This document shows positions 8,198-18,146 of a stretch of 64,000 bases of DNA, piece after piece. The DNA is taken from the NCBI GenBank assembly GCA_040218045.1, contig JAVJQA010000033.1, forward strand, positions 248,001 to 312,000. Reading direction: 5' to 3'. Position numbers and translations under genes: made by a program. The notes beneath the pieces are model-generated. The model saw only the letters and a program-made list of their open reading frames with translations, made no database searches and was not told the DNA's origin. The stretch comes from Marinoscillum sp040218045. GTDB taxonomy: Bacteria > Bacteroidota > Bacteroidia > Cytophagales > Cyclobacteriaceae. Position 1 is the first letter of the stretch, and each line of letters starts with the position of its first letter.

Positions 8198-10618
8198 ATG
8201 AAGACTTTTCGTTTTGTGTTCCTATTAACCATTACTCTGGCCATGGCTGTTGCCCTGAATTCCAAAATCAGTGGAATTCCACCCCTTGGCAAGTTCTTGA
8301 GTCCATTTCATGGTTTTTGGCAAAATGCTGAAGAAGAAGGAGCTAGTTATGAGGATAAAATCAACCTGAAAGGACTCAGTGCCAGCGTAAGTGTATACTA
8401 CGACGAACTCAGGATTCCACATATTTATGCTGAAAACGAAACAGATCTTCACTTCGCCCAGGGGTATTTAACCGCTAGAGACCGACTTTGGCAGATGGAT
8501 TTTTTCTCTCGCCTGGTCTTTGGCCGGTTGTCTGAAATCATAGACAATGAAGCCGTGGTGGATTTCGACAAGTTTAATCGCAGGATTGGCTTAAAACGTA
8601 TGACCAATGAATTCTATGAACTTAGTAAATCGGATGAGGAACTTCATGAAATTATCATAGCATACACTGCCGGTGTTAATGCTTATATCAAACAACTTTC
8701 ATATGGCGATTATCCTGTCGAATTCAAGTTGTTGAATTACCAACCAGAAGAATGGACCGTTGAGAAATCTTGCATGGCATATGCCATGCTCAGCAACACA
8801 CTTTCGCGAGGAGAATCAGATTTAGAAAACACAAACGCCCTCTCACTATTCGGACGAGAGATATTTGATCTGCTCTATCCTGAACAGCTTGGCAACATTT
8901 CTCCTGTGATTCCAACCACTAAAAAGTGGGATTTTGAACCTGTAAAAGTTGAGAAACCAAAAGTAACTTTCCCTTTAATCTCCACTCCTCAAACCATTGA
9001 CAAGCCTCATCCTTTGAATGGAAGTAATAATTTTGCGGTTTCGAAAGCCAAATCGAAAAGTGGTAATGTACTGTTAGCCAATGAACCTGATTTGGAGTTG
9101 ACACTACCATCCATATGGTATGCATACCATTTGAATAGTGATCAAAAAAATGTGATGGGTGTGACCGTACCCGGTACTCCTATCATATTAATTGGGTTCA
9201 ATGATTCCATCTCATGGGGGGTTACAAATTCGCCCCGAGACCAGGTAGATTGGTATTCTATTGAATTTCGTGACGATTCCAGAGAGGAGTATTTATACAA
9301 TAACCAATGGTTCAAAACTGAAAAAGTTGTAGAGCGTTTCATGCTGGCAGATGGTTCTACAGTATCAGATACCATCATCTATACGCATCATGGTCCTGTA
9401 GTGTATGATCGAAACTATATGGGCGATCATCAGAAAGTCAACTATGCCATGAAATGGATAGCTCACTTCCCCAACACCACATTTACCGCCATGAATGACG
9501 TTAACAAATCAAAGAATTATCAACAGTTCGTGTCAGCAATGAGGAAGTTTCAGGGACCTCCCCAAAACTTCATTTTTGGTTCGGCGAATGGCGACATTGC
9601 CTTGTGGCTGCCCGGAAGATTTCCAGTTAAATGGAAAGAACAGGGAAAATTCCTGATGGATGGTTCAGATATTGATCACGAATGGAAGGATTACATTCCT
9701 TATGATCATTTGATGAATGCTAAGAATCCGCAGCAAGGTTTTTTAACCTCAGCAAACCAACATCCGGTTGATAGTCTATATCCTTATTATGTATATGACC
9801 ACAACTATGAGTACTATCGGGGCAGACGTATCAATGACAGACTAAGAGTGTTGGATCAAATCACTCCCAAAGACATGATGAAGCTTCAGAATGACAATTA
9901 TAATTACATGGCATCCGAAAGTCTCCCCATGATGCTGGATTACTTGGATACTTCACGATTCACAACACGAGAGAAGGATTTCAAAGAACTCCTTCAGAAA
10001 TGGGATTATTTCAATGAACCTAATTTAAAGGCACCATCACTCTATCAATTATGGTGGGATAGGCTGTATTCAGCTATCTGGGATGAAATCGATACGATAA
10101 GCATTGCAGCCCGAAGACCACATCGATTTGTTACCATTGATTTATTGAAGAAGGATTCCAGTTTTGTTTTTGCAGATATCCTGGAAACTTCAAAACGTGA
10201 AACCACCAAAGACCTGATCAACCTGACTTACTCTGAATCGCTAGATTCCTTAGAAAATTGGATTACCGAAAATGGAGATGACTATAGTTGGTCCAGGTTC
10301 AAAAATACTACGATCAGGCATTTGCTCAGACTTGGGCCATTTTCAGAATCTGAAGTACCTGTAGGGGGGTATTCGGGCATAGTAAATGCAGCCAGTAAAG
10401 GCCATGGCCCATCATGGAGAATGGTAGTGGAACTGGATCCTGATGGCACAAAAGCATGGGGCGTATATCCAGGTAGTCAAACCGGGAATCCGGGAAGTCC
10501 ATTGTATGGTCATATGATCAGTAATTGGGCCTCAGGCACCTACTATCCACTGCTCTTCGGATCCAACATACAGGGTTCAGATCAAATCATTTTCACTCAA
10601 GTACTCCAGCCTAAATAA
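8198..10618 (+). CDS. Penicillin acylase-family Ntn hydrolase
   Basis: An N-terminal-nucleophile amidase of the penicillin acylase/acyl-homoserine lactone acylase family, 806 residues, standard length. A hydrophobic N-terminus (about 4-22) directs export. Autocleavage is predicted before Ser276 in the motif NGSNNF, which frees this Ser as the catalytic nucleophile and yields an alpha chain (about 275 aa) and a beta chain. Other family features are HFAQGYLTARDRLWQMD near the N-terminus and GITNSPRD-like GVTNSPRDQVDWY in the beta chain. Substrates in the family include beta-lactam side chains and N-acyl homoserine lactones; the sequence does not decide. A small membrane protein gene follows after 3 bp. 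Confidence 0.93.
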   Translation: MKTFRFVFLLTITLAMAVALNSKISGIPPLGKFLSPFHGFWQNAEEEGASYEDKINLKGLSASVSVYYDELRIPHIYAENETDLHFAQGYLTARDRLWQMDFFSRLVFGRLSEIIDNEAVVDFDKFNRRIGLKRMTNEFYELSKSDEELHEIIIAYTAGVNAYIKQLSYGDYPVEFKLLNYQPEEWTVEKSCMAYAMLSNTLSRGESDLENTNALSLFGREIFDLLYPEQLGNISPVIPTTKKWDFEPVKVEKPKVTFPLISTPQTIDKPHPLNGSNNFAVSKAKSKSGNVLLANEPDLELTLPSIWYAYHLNSDQKNVMGVTVPGTPIILIGFNDSISWGVTNSPRDQVDWYSIEFRDDSREEYLYNNQWFKTEKVVERFMLADGSTVSDTIIYTHHGPVVYDRNYMGDHQKVNYAMKWIAHFPNTTFTAMNDVNKSKNYQQFVSAMRKFQGPPQNFIFGSANGDIALWLPGRFPVKWKEQGKFLMDGSDIDHEWKDYIPYDHLMNAKNPQQGFLTSANQHPVDSLYPYYVYDHNYEYYRGRRINDRLRVLDQITPKDMMKLQNDNYNYMASESLPMMLDYLDTSRFTTREKDFKELLQKWDYFNEPNLKAPSLYQLWWDRLYSAIWDEIDTISIAARRPHRFVTIDLLKKDSSFVFADILETSKRETTKDLINLTYSESLDSLENWITENGDDYSWSRFKNTTIRHLLRLGPFSESEVPVGGYSGIVNAASKGHGPSWRMVVELDPDGTKAWGVYPGSQTGNPGSPLYGHMISNWASGTYYPLLFGSNIQGSDQIIFTQVLQPK

Positions 10619-10621
10619 CCT

Positions 10622-10993
10622 ATGAAACTGATCATAAGAATATTTCTCATCATTATCGTGGCTTACTTTCTTTCCTTCTACTTACCATGGTGGAGTTTGA
10701 TAGTACTCACTTTCATCATTGGGTTTTTAATCCCTGGTCACGGGCTCAATTTGTTTATCTCCGGTTTTCTGGGCGGTGGACTATTGTGGATGGCTTACTC
10801 ATGGTACCTCGATACAAAGACCCAATCCATTCTGACTGACAAAATTATTCATCTATTCCCATTTGAAGATGGTTTTTTACTAATCATCCTATCAGGTCTG
10901 ATCGGCGGATTATCTGCTGGATTCGGGTGCTTATCTGGCAACAGTTTCAGACATCTTTTCATGAAAAAGAAAACAAAGAGTTTTTACAGTTGA
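10622..10993 (+). CDS. Small integral membrane protein
   Basis: A 123-residue protein with hydrophobic segments at about 4-20, 24-40, 43-62 and 86-105, ending in a basic tail (KKKTKS), so an inner-membrane protein with a cytoplasmic C-terminus. It starts 3 bp after the stop of the acylase gene, so both are probably co-transcribed. No family is recognised. Its 3' end overlaps the convergent DUF4920 gene by 10 bp. Confidence 0.7.
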   Translation: MKLIIRIFLIIIVAYFLSFYLPWWSLIVLTFIIGFLIPGHGLNLFISGFLGGGLLWMAYSWYLDTKTQSILTDKIIHLFPFEDGFLLIILSGLIGGLSAGFGCLSGNSFRHLFMKKKTKSFYS

Positions 10994-11493
10994 GAAGGGG
11001 CTTTTTGGATCAAAACCCCAGAAGCTATCACTGATACCTCCTTCAAATCCTCTGAAGGATCAAACTCACGTCCCTCATCATCTGCATAATGTCGGGCAGT
11101 TTCTTCATCAAGTTGACCTACACTTGCTACTCCCTCAATAATTACCTGGCGGTTGGCAGCGTCTTTTGGGACAAAAAATCCATAATCTTTAAAGGTTACC
11201 CGAATTTTATCTCCATTTTCAGATTTCAGAGTCATCCAACAACCCTTAGCCTGGCAGACTTCCTGGATCTCACCTGAAAATTTTACTGTGACGGAATCTT
11301 CAGTAGAACCAATACTCTTAATAAATCCATTCGTATCCTGAACTTTTTCAACTGGAATCTGCTCTCCAAACGATTCCCATTTATCCACACCTTGCCCACA
11401 ACTCCATGTGAATAAAAGAATATAAGTTAAACAAAACGGAAATAATGCTTTTATTGTGGATAATGATCTTGGTACTTGCAATAATATGTTCAT
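10984..11493 (-). CDS. DUF4920 domain protein
   Basis: A 169-residue exported protein, possibly a lipoprotein at Cys32 (TWSC), with the DUF4920 domain: EVCQAKGCWMTL (Cys80 and Cys85), then RVTFKDYGFFVPKD and VIIEGVASVG. The two-Cys motif and aromatic core make metal or redox binding plausible, but the family has no established function. The domain folds like an OB barrel in related tRNA_anti/OmdA-type proteins, which is inference. It converges on the acylase operon. Confidence 0.88.
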   Translation of the reverse strand: MNILLQVPRSLSTIKALFPFCLTYILLFTWSCGQGVDKWESFGEQIPVEKVQDTNGFIKSIGSTEDSVTVKFSGEIQEVCQAKGCWMTLKSENGDKIRVTFKDYGFFVPKDAANRQVIIEGVASVGQLDEETARHYADDEGREFDPSEDLKEVSVIASGVLIQKAPSQL

Positions 11494-11605
11494 AAGTAGT
11501 TGATTATAAGATATTTATATGTTTGTAAGTTGTTGAATACTAACGTTAACTGACAATTTATTACATTGTAAATTTAAATCTTTATTAACAAAATCATTTA
11601 AAGCT

Positions 11606-11797
11606 ATGAACAGATTAAAAAGTATTCTTGCCCTTTCTTTATTAGTATTATCATTTGCACTCTCTTCTTGCTCTCAAGATGAAACCATGGATGATCTAAT
11701 GGACAACACAGAAATTAATAGCCCAGCTCCAAGTGGCGGTGGGACTGGTGATGATACAGGTGGAGATAAGGACGATCCAACTTCCGGTGGGAACTAG
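11606..11797 (+). CDS. Small acidic Gly/Asp-rich lipoprotein
   Basis: A 63-residue peptide with a clear lipobox (ALSSC, Cys22). After processing only about 40 residues remain, acidic and rich in Gly, Asp, Ser and Pro, with no predicted fold. An upstream AT-rich region and its own terminator make it a complete single gene. Function unknown. Confidence 0.7.
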   Translation: MNRLKSILALSLLVLSFALSSCSQDETMDDLMDNTEINSPAPSGGGTGDDTGGDKDDPTSGGN

Positions 11798-11836
11798 AAA
11801 AATTCCGTAAAACGTTTTTTAATTGAAGTTTGTCGA

Positions 11837-11867
11837 AAAGTCATGAAATGAATCATGACTTTTTTTT
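11837..11867 (+). terminator. Terminator after the small lipoprotein gene
   Basis: A 10-bp stem AAAGTCATGA (11837-11846) with its complement at 11853-11862, a 6-nt loop and a run of T residues to 11867. Confidence 0.88.
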
Positions 11868-11901
11868 ATCTTTCAAACTCAATTAGATAAGAACCTAAAT
11901 T

Positions 11902-13161
11902 TTGTTCACAAAACGAGTTTTTGTAATTCTCACGTCACTCTTCTTAAATGCCTCAGTATTTGGCAGTGAAATTCCTGTGCTCTATGATAGTGTCAAGTAC
12001 TTCTATAAGAATAAGGACTTCAAAAACGCAATAGACATTGGAACAAAAGCCTTAGATTTGGCCAAGATCGAAGATAATAAGTTCTATTTAGCCAAAACTT
12101 ACTATTTGTTGGCTTTCATCTGTGAACAAAACGATGACTTTGGAAATGCAATCATTTACTATTTAGAAGGGGCTCGGTTTGCAGAGCTGAGTTCTAACCC
12201 TGATTCCAAAAAAGATCTTATATCAATTTATAAAAACCTCAGTTTAATTTTAGGTGACTACAGACACTATGACTTAGCATACAAATTTATTTCCGAAGCC
12301 TTAAGGGTTGCTGAAAACCAACAAAACATTACTCAAACAATAAGTCTTCTGAATAATAGAATACATGAACTTATTGATGAAGAACGCTATGAGGATGGTT
12401 TAAAGGAAATAGAATTCCTAACATCAAATTATCAATTGTCACCAGAAAGGCTCATTTCTATACAGAACAAATTAGGTGTGGTTTACCACAATCTTCACAA
12501 CGAAAAAAAGGCAATTGAAAATTACCTTCTTGTAATAGATAGTGACCCAACTCTTAATCCAGAAATTTATTCGATGAGTTTATTGAATTTAGGAAATATC
12601 TATCTTGATCTTGGTAATCCTGAGAAAGCGATCGACTATTATAACCAAACCATCTCCTTCAGTAATGAACAAAAATTGAATGTACGAGAAATACGTGGTT
12701 ACCAAAAAATGGGTGAGGCCTACTTTTCATTAAATGAACCCGAAAAAGCCATTTGGTATTTCGAACAGGGGATTGAATTGACAGCATCTGGTCAAGAAAC
12801 ACCTAACACTTACGAAATCTATAAACAAACTAGTAATTGTTATAAGGCTCTTGGACAATTCGAAACCGCCCTAAATTACGAACGCATCTATTCAGTAAAA
12901 CTGGAAGAGTATATTGACCAGCAGAAAAAAATTGAAGAACTGGACAAGAAGTACAACATTCAACTTCTTACTGAAAGATATTTCGACCTTCTTGCTGCTG
13001 ATCAGGAGAAAAAAGAGACCGAAAAGTTAGCCAAATATGGGATTGGTGGAACAACATTCGTTTTTCTTGGCATCTTATTCATGATGCTTTACAAGCAACA
13101 ACGAACCAAAGCACTTATCACCCAAGAATTACAAAAGATTGAATTAACCTCAGAGGTCTAG
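11902..13161 (+). CDS. TPR-repeat membrane protein without an output domain
   Basis: A 419-residue protein with a signal peptide (to about residue 22), about seven tetratricopeptide repeats (residues 25-330, for example DLGNPEKAIDYYNQTI), a short coiled coil (about 340-375) and one membrane helix (about 376-394), then only some 25 residues. The start codon is TTG, because TAA is the codon two triplets upstream and no ATG precedes. Relatives with this layout continue into a histidine kinase or LuxR domain, as the protein at 44836-46512 does; here the protein stops. It may be a naturally short sensor or a 3'-truncated gene. It converges with a 12-bp overlap on the XRE gene. Confidence 0.82.
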   Translation: MFTKRVFVILTSLFLNASVFGSEIPVLYDSVKYFYKNKDFKNAIDIGTKALDLAKIEDNKFYLAKTYYLLAFICEQNDDFGNAIIYYLEGARFAELSSNPDSKKDLISIYKNLSLILGDYRHYDLAYKFISEALRVAENQQNITQTISLLNNRIHELIDEERYEDGLKEIEFLTSNYQLSPERLISIQNKLGVVYHNLHNEKKAIENYLLVIDSDPTLNPEIYSMSLLNLGNIYLDLGNPEKAIDYYNQTISFSNEQKLNVREIRGYQKMGEAYFSLNEPEKAIWYFEQGIELTASGQETPNTYEIYKQTSNCYKALGQFETALNYERIYSVKLEEYIDQQKKIEELDKKYNIQLLTERYFDLLAADQEKKETEKLAKYGIGGTTFVFLGILFMMLYKQQRTKALITQELQKIELTSEV

Positions 13162-13605
13162 AGCCAATTTATTGCGAAGTACTTCCAGTATTTTATCCTG
13201 CTTGGTATAAAGCGCCTGGATTTTATTGCGTTGGTGCATATTCTCTTTAAGAAGTGTCCGGATTAACTCAGATAGCTCTTCCAAAGATGGATTCAAACCA
13301 AGTTCAGTTCTGAGATTGTCTACCAGCGACACAATTCGATTCTCGATACTTTCGTATCCTTCATCGAGCGCTATGCTCTCTTTAAATTCTTTCCAGATAG
13401 CACCCTCTCCCCTTAATAACCAGTTGGCATTGACTGTGCTGTATGCGATTAAGATTTTTTGAAGTACTTCGTAGCTAGGCTTACTTCTTCGACCCTTAAT
13501 GATGTTGTAGATTACCGGACTTTTAACGCCAATATTGTCTGCAAAAGAATTGGGGTTAGTTTGCAGATCACTAATAAGTTCGGAGATGCGATCGTTGATA
13601 GCCAT
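13150..13605 (-). CDS. XRE-family transcriptional regulator
   Basis: A 151-residue protein with an N-terminal helix-turn-helix (about residues 3-60: NPNSFADNIGVKSPVIYNIIKGRRSKPSYEVLQKI) followed by a predicted coiled coil, which probably dimerises it. This two-part layout is common in Bacteroidota XRE regulators of the WLLRGEG type. Two copies of the inverted repeat TATCA-NN-TGATA lie upstream (13741-13804) and are candidate operators, so it is probably autoregulated. Confidence 0.88.
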   Translation of the reverse strand: MAINDRISELISDLQTNPNSFADNIGVKSPVIYNIIKGRRSKPSYEVLQKILIAYSTVNANWLLRGEGAIWKEFKESIALDEGYESIENRIVSLVDNLRTELGLNPSLEELSELIRTLLKENMHQRNKIQALYTKQDKILEVLRNKLALDL

Positions 13606-13662
13606 TATTGTAAAAATAACTGGTAAAAAGTAAAATACACTAAATACATTCTGAAAAAAGAA

Positions 13663-13681
13663 GGGTTACCTTTCGTAACCC
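13663..13681. other. Hairpin upstream of the XRE gene
   Basis: GGGTTAC (13663-13669), loop CTTTC, perfect complement GTAACCC (13675-13681). It would lie in the XRE gene's leader on the minus strand. It has no U tract and is unlikely to terminate. The remainder of the 13606-13968 gap holds the operator-like repeats and the hairpin listed below. Confidence 0.4.
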
Positions 13682-13736
13682 TCCCTCATTAAGAACCAGC
13701 TATGGAAAATAGATACTCACTATCTATGATTCAAAT

Positions 13737-13804
13737 ATACTATCATTTGATAGTATTACAAAATAAATAGAGGGATTTGCGAAGATTATTTGTATCAAAT
13801 GATA
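13737..13804. promoter_or_regulatory. Paired palindromic operator candidates
   Basis: ATACTATCATTTGATAGTAT (13737-13756) is a near-perfect 20-bp palindrome. Its core TATCATTTGATA recurs as TATCAAATGATA (13793-13804), 52 bp away, about five helical turns, so both sites face the same side of DNA. They are most likely binding sites of the XRE protein encoded at 13150-13605. Confidence 0.6.
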
Positions 13805-13811
13805 AAAAAAA

Positions 13812-13840
13812 GGCCACACTATAAAAGTGTAGCCCTATTT
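13812..13840. terminator. Hairpin, possible terminator
   Basis: GGCCACACT (13812-13820), loop ATAAA, AGTGTAGCC (13826-13834) with one mismatch. A run of A lies on the left and TATTTT on the right, so it could act in either direction. No nearby gene clearly ends here. Confidence 0.45.
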
Positions 13841-13968
13841 TCCACCGCTGATCAGAATGATCATTACTCTAATATAACGTAACCATTCAATCTTTCAAAG
13901 AGAAAGAAGTTAATTTAAACTGACTCTACCCTCATTTTATCCTTAATTATTTCATTACTTTGTTCAAA

Positions 13969-16900
13969 ATGAAATCTGCCGCCAGCAAAAAGTATTCACC
14001 TTTCCGGATTGCACTCCTGGTTTTGGTCATTTTCGCACTCAGTGGTGGATATTATACGGCATATATTTATGGTTCAGACCTCTCTGGCAGGATACTCAAA
14101 GAAACCGTTTCTCTTCAATCCGACGGAGATTATCAAATCAACTTCCTGAATATCGACCTATCCTTGTTACAAAAAGAACTTCATATAACAGATCTGGTAT
14201 TGGAGCCAACAGGCCAAAACAAGGATCACAGCCGTGAGTATACAATTCGAATACCCGACTTGAAAATAAAACTGGGTTCTATACTCAGCATTTATTGGAA
14301 AAAGGAACTCGGTTTTAGAAGTATTGCGGTAACTGATCCTGAAATCTATATACTAAAAAAAGACTCCAGCTCTTCAAAAACCACACTCTCACTGGAATCC
14401 GGAGATCTTTATAAGCTGATCAACCAATACTTATTCCGGTTTTCGATAGATAGTCTTGGTATACAAAACGCAATGGTGAATTATAACTCGCAAGTTGGGG
14501 AAAAGCTACATCTTGTGCTTAAAGAGATTGATTTTGGAATTAGAAATCTCGCTATTGATTCGGCCAATATTCAATCGAAGTTTCTATATACTGATGACAT
14601 CATACTGACCTTTACCAATCAAAAGTTTGAGCTTGCTGACAGCATCCATACACTGAAATTTGATGCTTTTGAACTCTCCACTAAATCACAAGACATTACT
14701 TTCAGAAACCTGACAATTAAAGAAGATCGGCTTAATACATCAAAAGAAATTCACAATAGCTACAACATAGAAATACCAGAACTCAATTTTCGTGGAATTG
14801 ATTTTCAACGTGCCTATGCTGCAGATGAACTTCATCTTGATACCGTAAGGTTCATTAACCCTAGAATTTCATTAGTCAAGAGAAATGCTTCAAAAATTGA
14901 CCAAAAAGATTTACCCAGGTTGTTCTTTAGATTATTCAATGAGGTCCACGTAGGAAATTTCTACATCAATGACGCTTCAATCAACCTCAAAGTAGACCAG
15001 CCAAACCAACACCCCTCAATAATTGCAGACAACCTTAGTGTTAATATTCTCAATTTTAGATTTGACTCTACTCACATTGTAAACCCTTTAGACCTGGCAT
15101 ACTTTGATCAATTCAGTTTATCATCCAACAATGTCAAACTTTTATTGCCAGATAGTTCACACTCCATATCTATTAACAACATCAGGGCATCTTCGCTAGA
15201 TAGTACCTTATTGATTGAGGATTTAATCTTAAAACCTCTTCTTTCGGAGATGGATTCCCAAGTTGTTATTGGTACTATCCAATACCTTGAATTAACAGGA
15301 CTGGACTATTCTAAAGCATGGTTATTGAAAAAGATCGACGCACATGCATTGACCGTTATGCAGGCTCATATAGACCTGGAACTGCAATCTGATGACCAGC
15401 AAAAAAGACAATTTGGCATGATAAAAACGATTGACCTGGATTCAATAAGGATCGTCCAAAGCAGCATTAAGGTCAAAACCAATGACTGGCTTTTAACCAC
15501 AAAAGATTTCAACACACTATTAAGTGACATTTCATTTGATGAAAATACACAAATCAGAAAATTGAACCGGACTTTTAAAATGCAAAAAGCCAGATCATCT
15601 GAATTTCAGTTCGTCAATAACCTTTATCGATTAGATCTTGACAAATTTGAAACTTCCGCTCAATTCAAAAATTCCAGATTTAGTCATATTCATTTTGAGC
15701 AACAGGGAGACAGTCATCCTGTAAATATTGATCAAGTCAATCTTAGTGGTTTCAGCTTTGATAAGCTTTTTGAGAAAGAATTAATAATATTTGATACATT
15801 AGATATTCAGGGACCAAGACTTAATATTAACTTAAGTAAAGAGAGAAATCTAAAAAAGGATAAAATCAACGATATTATTCATAAGATTTCGTTCAATCGT
15901 GTTTTAGTTAATAAAGGACACGTTAATATTTACAAGAACAATGAAGTAGTATCTCACCTCGACAGCATTGCCATCGCATTGAGTAGCTTTCACTATGACT
16001 CCATAATCAACGAGTACTTTACCGGAATTGATTTCCATGCTGATTCCTTTCACATTTCCATGCCAGATATTCACCATGGTCTTTCTGGAAAGAGTATTAC
16101 AGTATCTCAAAGTGATTCTACTCTGGATATTTTTGATTTAGCACTTACTCCTTACCAATCAGACAGTGCGTACAATCATTTTAATGTGAACTCCCGTGAA
16201 CTCAAGCTTCAACATTTGAATTTCCATAAACTTCTGAATACTGGTGAGATAGAATTCAGAACTGGCATGCTAAGAAGTCCAAAAGTCAATATAAGATTAG
16301 AGTTGGAAAACAAAGAAGAGGCATCCAAGAAAAGGGACGCGATTAAATTTGATTCGTTTAACCTTACGAATGGCCATCTCACATTTGTCAACGAAATAAC
16401 GGGATTCTCCTTAGAGTCTCATAGTTTCAATGCATTGATACATGACTTTGACATACTGAATGATACGAGTTTGTTCCATGCAAAAAATTATCTATTTGAC
16501 GCATTGAACGCGACAGTTGGAATTAGGAAGCTTAATGACAGTATAAGAATTGGAAAAACTCAGATTAATTCTAAAACGGGACACCTGGTATTGAACAATC
16601 TCCATTACTCCCATGCTGACAACCTGGAAGTGGCGATAAAAAAAGCAGAGCTAAAAGGGCTCAACACCTCGCATCTATTAGATCAAAAAAAACTAAAGAT
16701 GGACTCACTCCTACTCGATTCCCCAGTGGTTCACTATGGCCTCAAAGAAAATAACTCCCCTCCTAAAGAAAGTCCACCTGGCATAGAGATTAAAGGTATT
16801 CAGCTGAGAAATGGGTTGTTCAATATATTCAGGGAAGACCTGAATATGGGAGACACCATATCCCTCCAAAACTTCACCCTCAATATCAATGGGTTTGCTT

Positions 16901-18027
16901 ATGACTCTTCCTCTCAAATAGAATTTTCACATCATCTCTTTGAGTCTTTGGATTTTTCAGGATCATCATTTTCTTATAACCTACCTGATGAGATGTACAT
17001 AGTGGAAGCTGAAACATACAGTTATGATCATATCACTAAGACGATATTGTTGGATGAATTTAAATATTCTCCAATATATAATCGTGGTGAATTTCAGACC
17101 ATGATTCAATATCAAAAAGACTGGATAGATGGCTCTATTAATCAGCTGGTTATCAATGGTTTTGAATTGGATTCCCTGATATCAAATCAAAAAGTACAGG
17201 CGAATAGAATTTTCCTCGATCAATTAAGAATTGATACCCACCGGGATAAGCGTCTTCCCAAGGAACCCGAAACCTACAAACCATTACCACAATCTCTGCT
17301 AACAAAAATACCTTACAGAGTAGTGATTGATTCCATCATTCTGAAGTCTGCTTATGTTTCTCACTCTGAGTTTTCTGAAAACGGAGAATTACCAGGGGTG
17401 ATATATTTTAGAGGAATTGACGCCTCATTGAAGAACGTTACAAATGACCCGGATGCAATCCAAAAATCGAATTCTTTGAACTTCACTGCATCAGGATCTT
17501 TGATGAATACTGGCAATTTTCAGGTCTTCTCAACTTTTGATTTGACAGATTCCCTCGATGCTTATCAACTAAATGGAAAGGTTGGTGAAATGGACCTAAC
17601 CGAACTGAATGGCTTCCTGGAGCATACGGCTTTTGTCCAAATCAGAGGTGGTAAAAGCCAGGAAGTGACATTTGAGTTTGAAGCAAACGAGGACTATTCT
17701 CTAGGTGAAATGAAGTTTTACTACACAGGCCTGAAAATTACGATTTTGGACCAAAATAATGTGGAAACACATGGTTTTGGTTCTTCTGTGAAAACTTTTT
17801 TCGCCAACACCTTCGTTGTTAACTCAAAAAATCCGCATTTCATTTTTGTCAGGGATGGTGATATTTTCCACGAACGCGACAAGAGTAAATCCATCTTTAA
17901 CTATTGGGCCAAGTCCCTTCTGAGTGGTGTGGTGAGTAGCATTGGAGCAAAAAACAATAAAAAAACCATTCGTCAGCAAAATGAAGAAATCCGGGCTAAA
18001 TTTGATCGTATGAAAAAAGATAACTGA
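13969..18027 (+). CDS. Giant AsmA-like envelope protein
   Basis: A 1352-residue protein with one N-terminal membrane helix (about residues 14-34), then a long, regular series of beta-rich segments of the pattern 'hydrophobic - DS(L/I) - hydrophobic' (many repeats of ...LDSL.., ..IDSI.., .LNINLS..). This matches the repeating beta-groove architecture of AsmA/TamB/DUF748-type proteins that span the periplasm and move lipids, so an anchored periplasmic lipid-transfer role is inferred. I chose ATG at 13969; a TTG nine bases upstream is the only extra option. It has no close partner gene, though two lipid-related genes follow. Confidence 0.7.
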   Translation: MKSAASKKYSPFRIALLVLVIFALSGGYYTAYIYGSDLSGRILKETVSLQSDGDYQINFLNIDLSLLQKELHITDLVLEPTGQNKDHSREYTIRIPDLKIKLGSILSIYWKKELGFRSIAVTDPEIYILKKDSSSSKTTLSLESGDLYKLINQYLFRFSIDSLGIQNAMVNYNSQVGEKLHLVLKEIDFGIRNLAIDSANIQSKFLYTDDIILTFTNQKFELADSIHTLKFDAFELSTKSQDITFRNLTIKEDRLNTSKEIHNSYNIEIPELNFRGIDFQRAYAADELHLDTVRFINPRISLVKRNASKIDQKDLPRLFFRLFNEVHVGNFYINDASINLKVDQPNQHPSIIADNLSVNILNFRFDSTHIVNPLDLAYFDQFSLSSNNVKLLLPDSSHSISINNIRASSLDSTLLIEDLILKPLLSEMDSQVVIGTIQYLELTGLDYSKAWLLKKIDAHALTVMQAHIDLELQSDDQQKRQFGMIKTIDLDSIRIVQSSIKVKTNDWLLTTKDFNTLLSDISFDENTQIRKLNRTFKMQKARSSEFQFVNNLYRLDLDKFETSAQFKNSRFSHIHFEQQGDSHPVNIDQVNLSGFSFDKLFEKELIIFDTLDIQGPRLNINLSKERNLKKDKINDIIHKISFNRVLVNKGHVNIYKNNEVVSHLDSIAIALSSFHYDSIINEYFTGIDFHADSFHISMPDIHHGLSGKSITVSQSDSTLDIFDLALTPYQSDSAYNHFNVNSRELKLQHLNFHKLLNTGEIEFRTGMLRSPKVNIRLELENKEEASKKRDAIKFDSFNLTNGHLTFVNEITGFSLESHSFNALIHDFDILNDTSLFHAKNYLFDALNATVGIRKLNDSIRIGKTQINSKTGHLVLNNLHYSHADNLEVAIKKAELKGLNTSHLLDQKKLKMDSLLLDSPVVHYGLKENNSPPKESPPGIEIKGIQLRNGLFNIFREDLNMGDTISLQNFTLNINGFAYDSSSQIEFSHHLFESLDFSGSSFSYNLPDEMYIVEAETYSYDHITKTILLDEFKYSPIYNRGEFQTMIQYQKDWIDGSINQLVINGFELDSLISNQKVQANRIFLDQLRIDTHRDKRLPKEPETYKPLPQSLLTKIPYRVVIDSIILKSAYVSHSEFSENGELPGVIYFRGIDASLKNVTNDPDAIQKSNSLNFTASGSLMNTGNFQVFSTFDLTDSLDAYQLNGKVGEMDLTELNGFLEHTAFVQIRGGKSQEVTFEFEANEDYSLGEMKFYYTGLKITILDQNNVETHGFGSSVKTFFANTFVVNSKNPHFIFVRDGDIFHERDKSKSIFNYWAKSLLSGVVSSIGAKNNKKTIRQQNEEIRAKFDRMKKDN

Positions 18028-18064
18028 CCTTTAGATCGGTCTTTCATGAGTTCCATCAGCTCGT

Positions 18065-18107
18065 TCAATACTTACTTCTAAAACACTAACAGCTAAGTCA
18101 GTATTGA
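18065..18107. repeat. Inverted repeat between convergent genes
   Basis: TCAATACT (18065-18072) and its exact complement AGTATTGA (18100-18107) flank 27 nt. It sits between the stops of the AsmA-like and App1-like genes and may be a weak bidirectional terminator. Confidence 0.35.
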
Positions 18108-18146
18108 TGAAGTAATTAGGGCATTCAATGAGGTTTTTTTAGCCGG

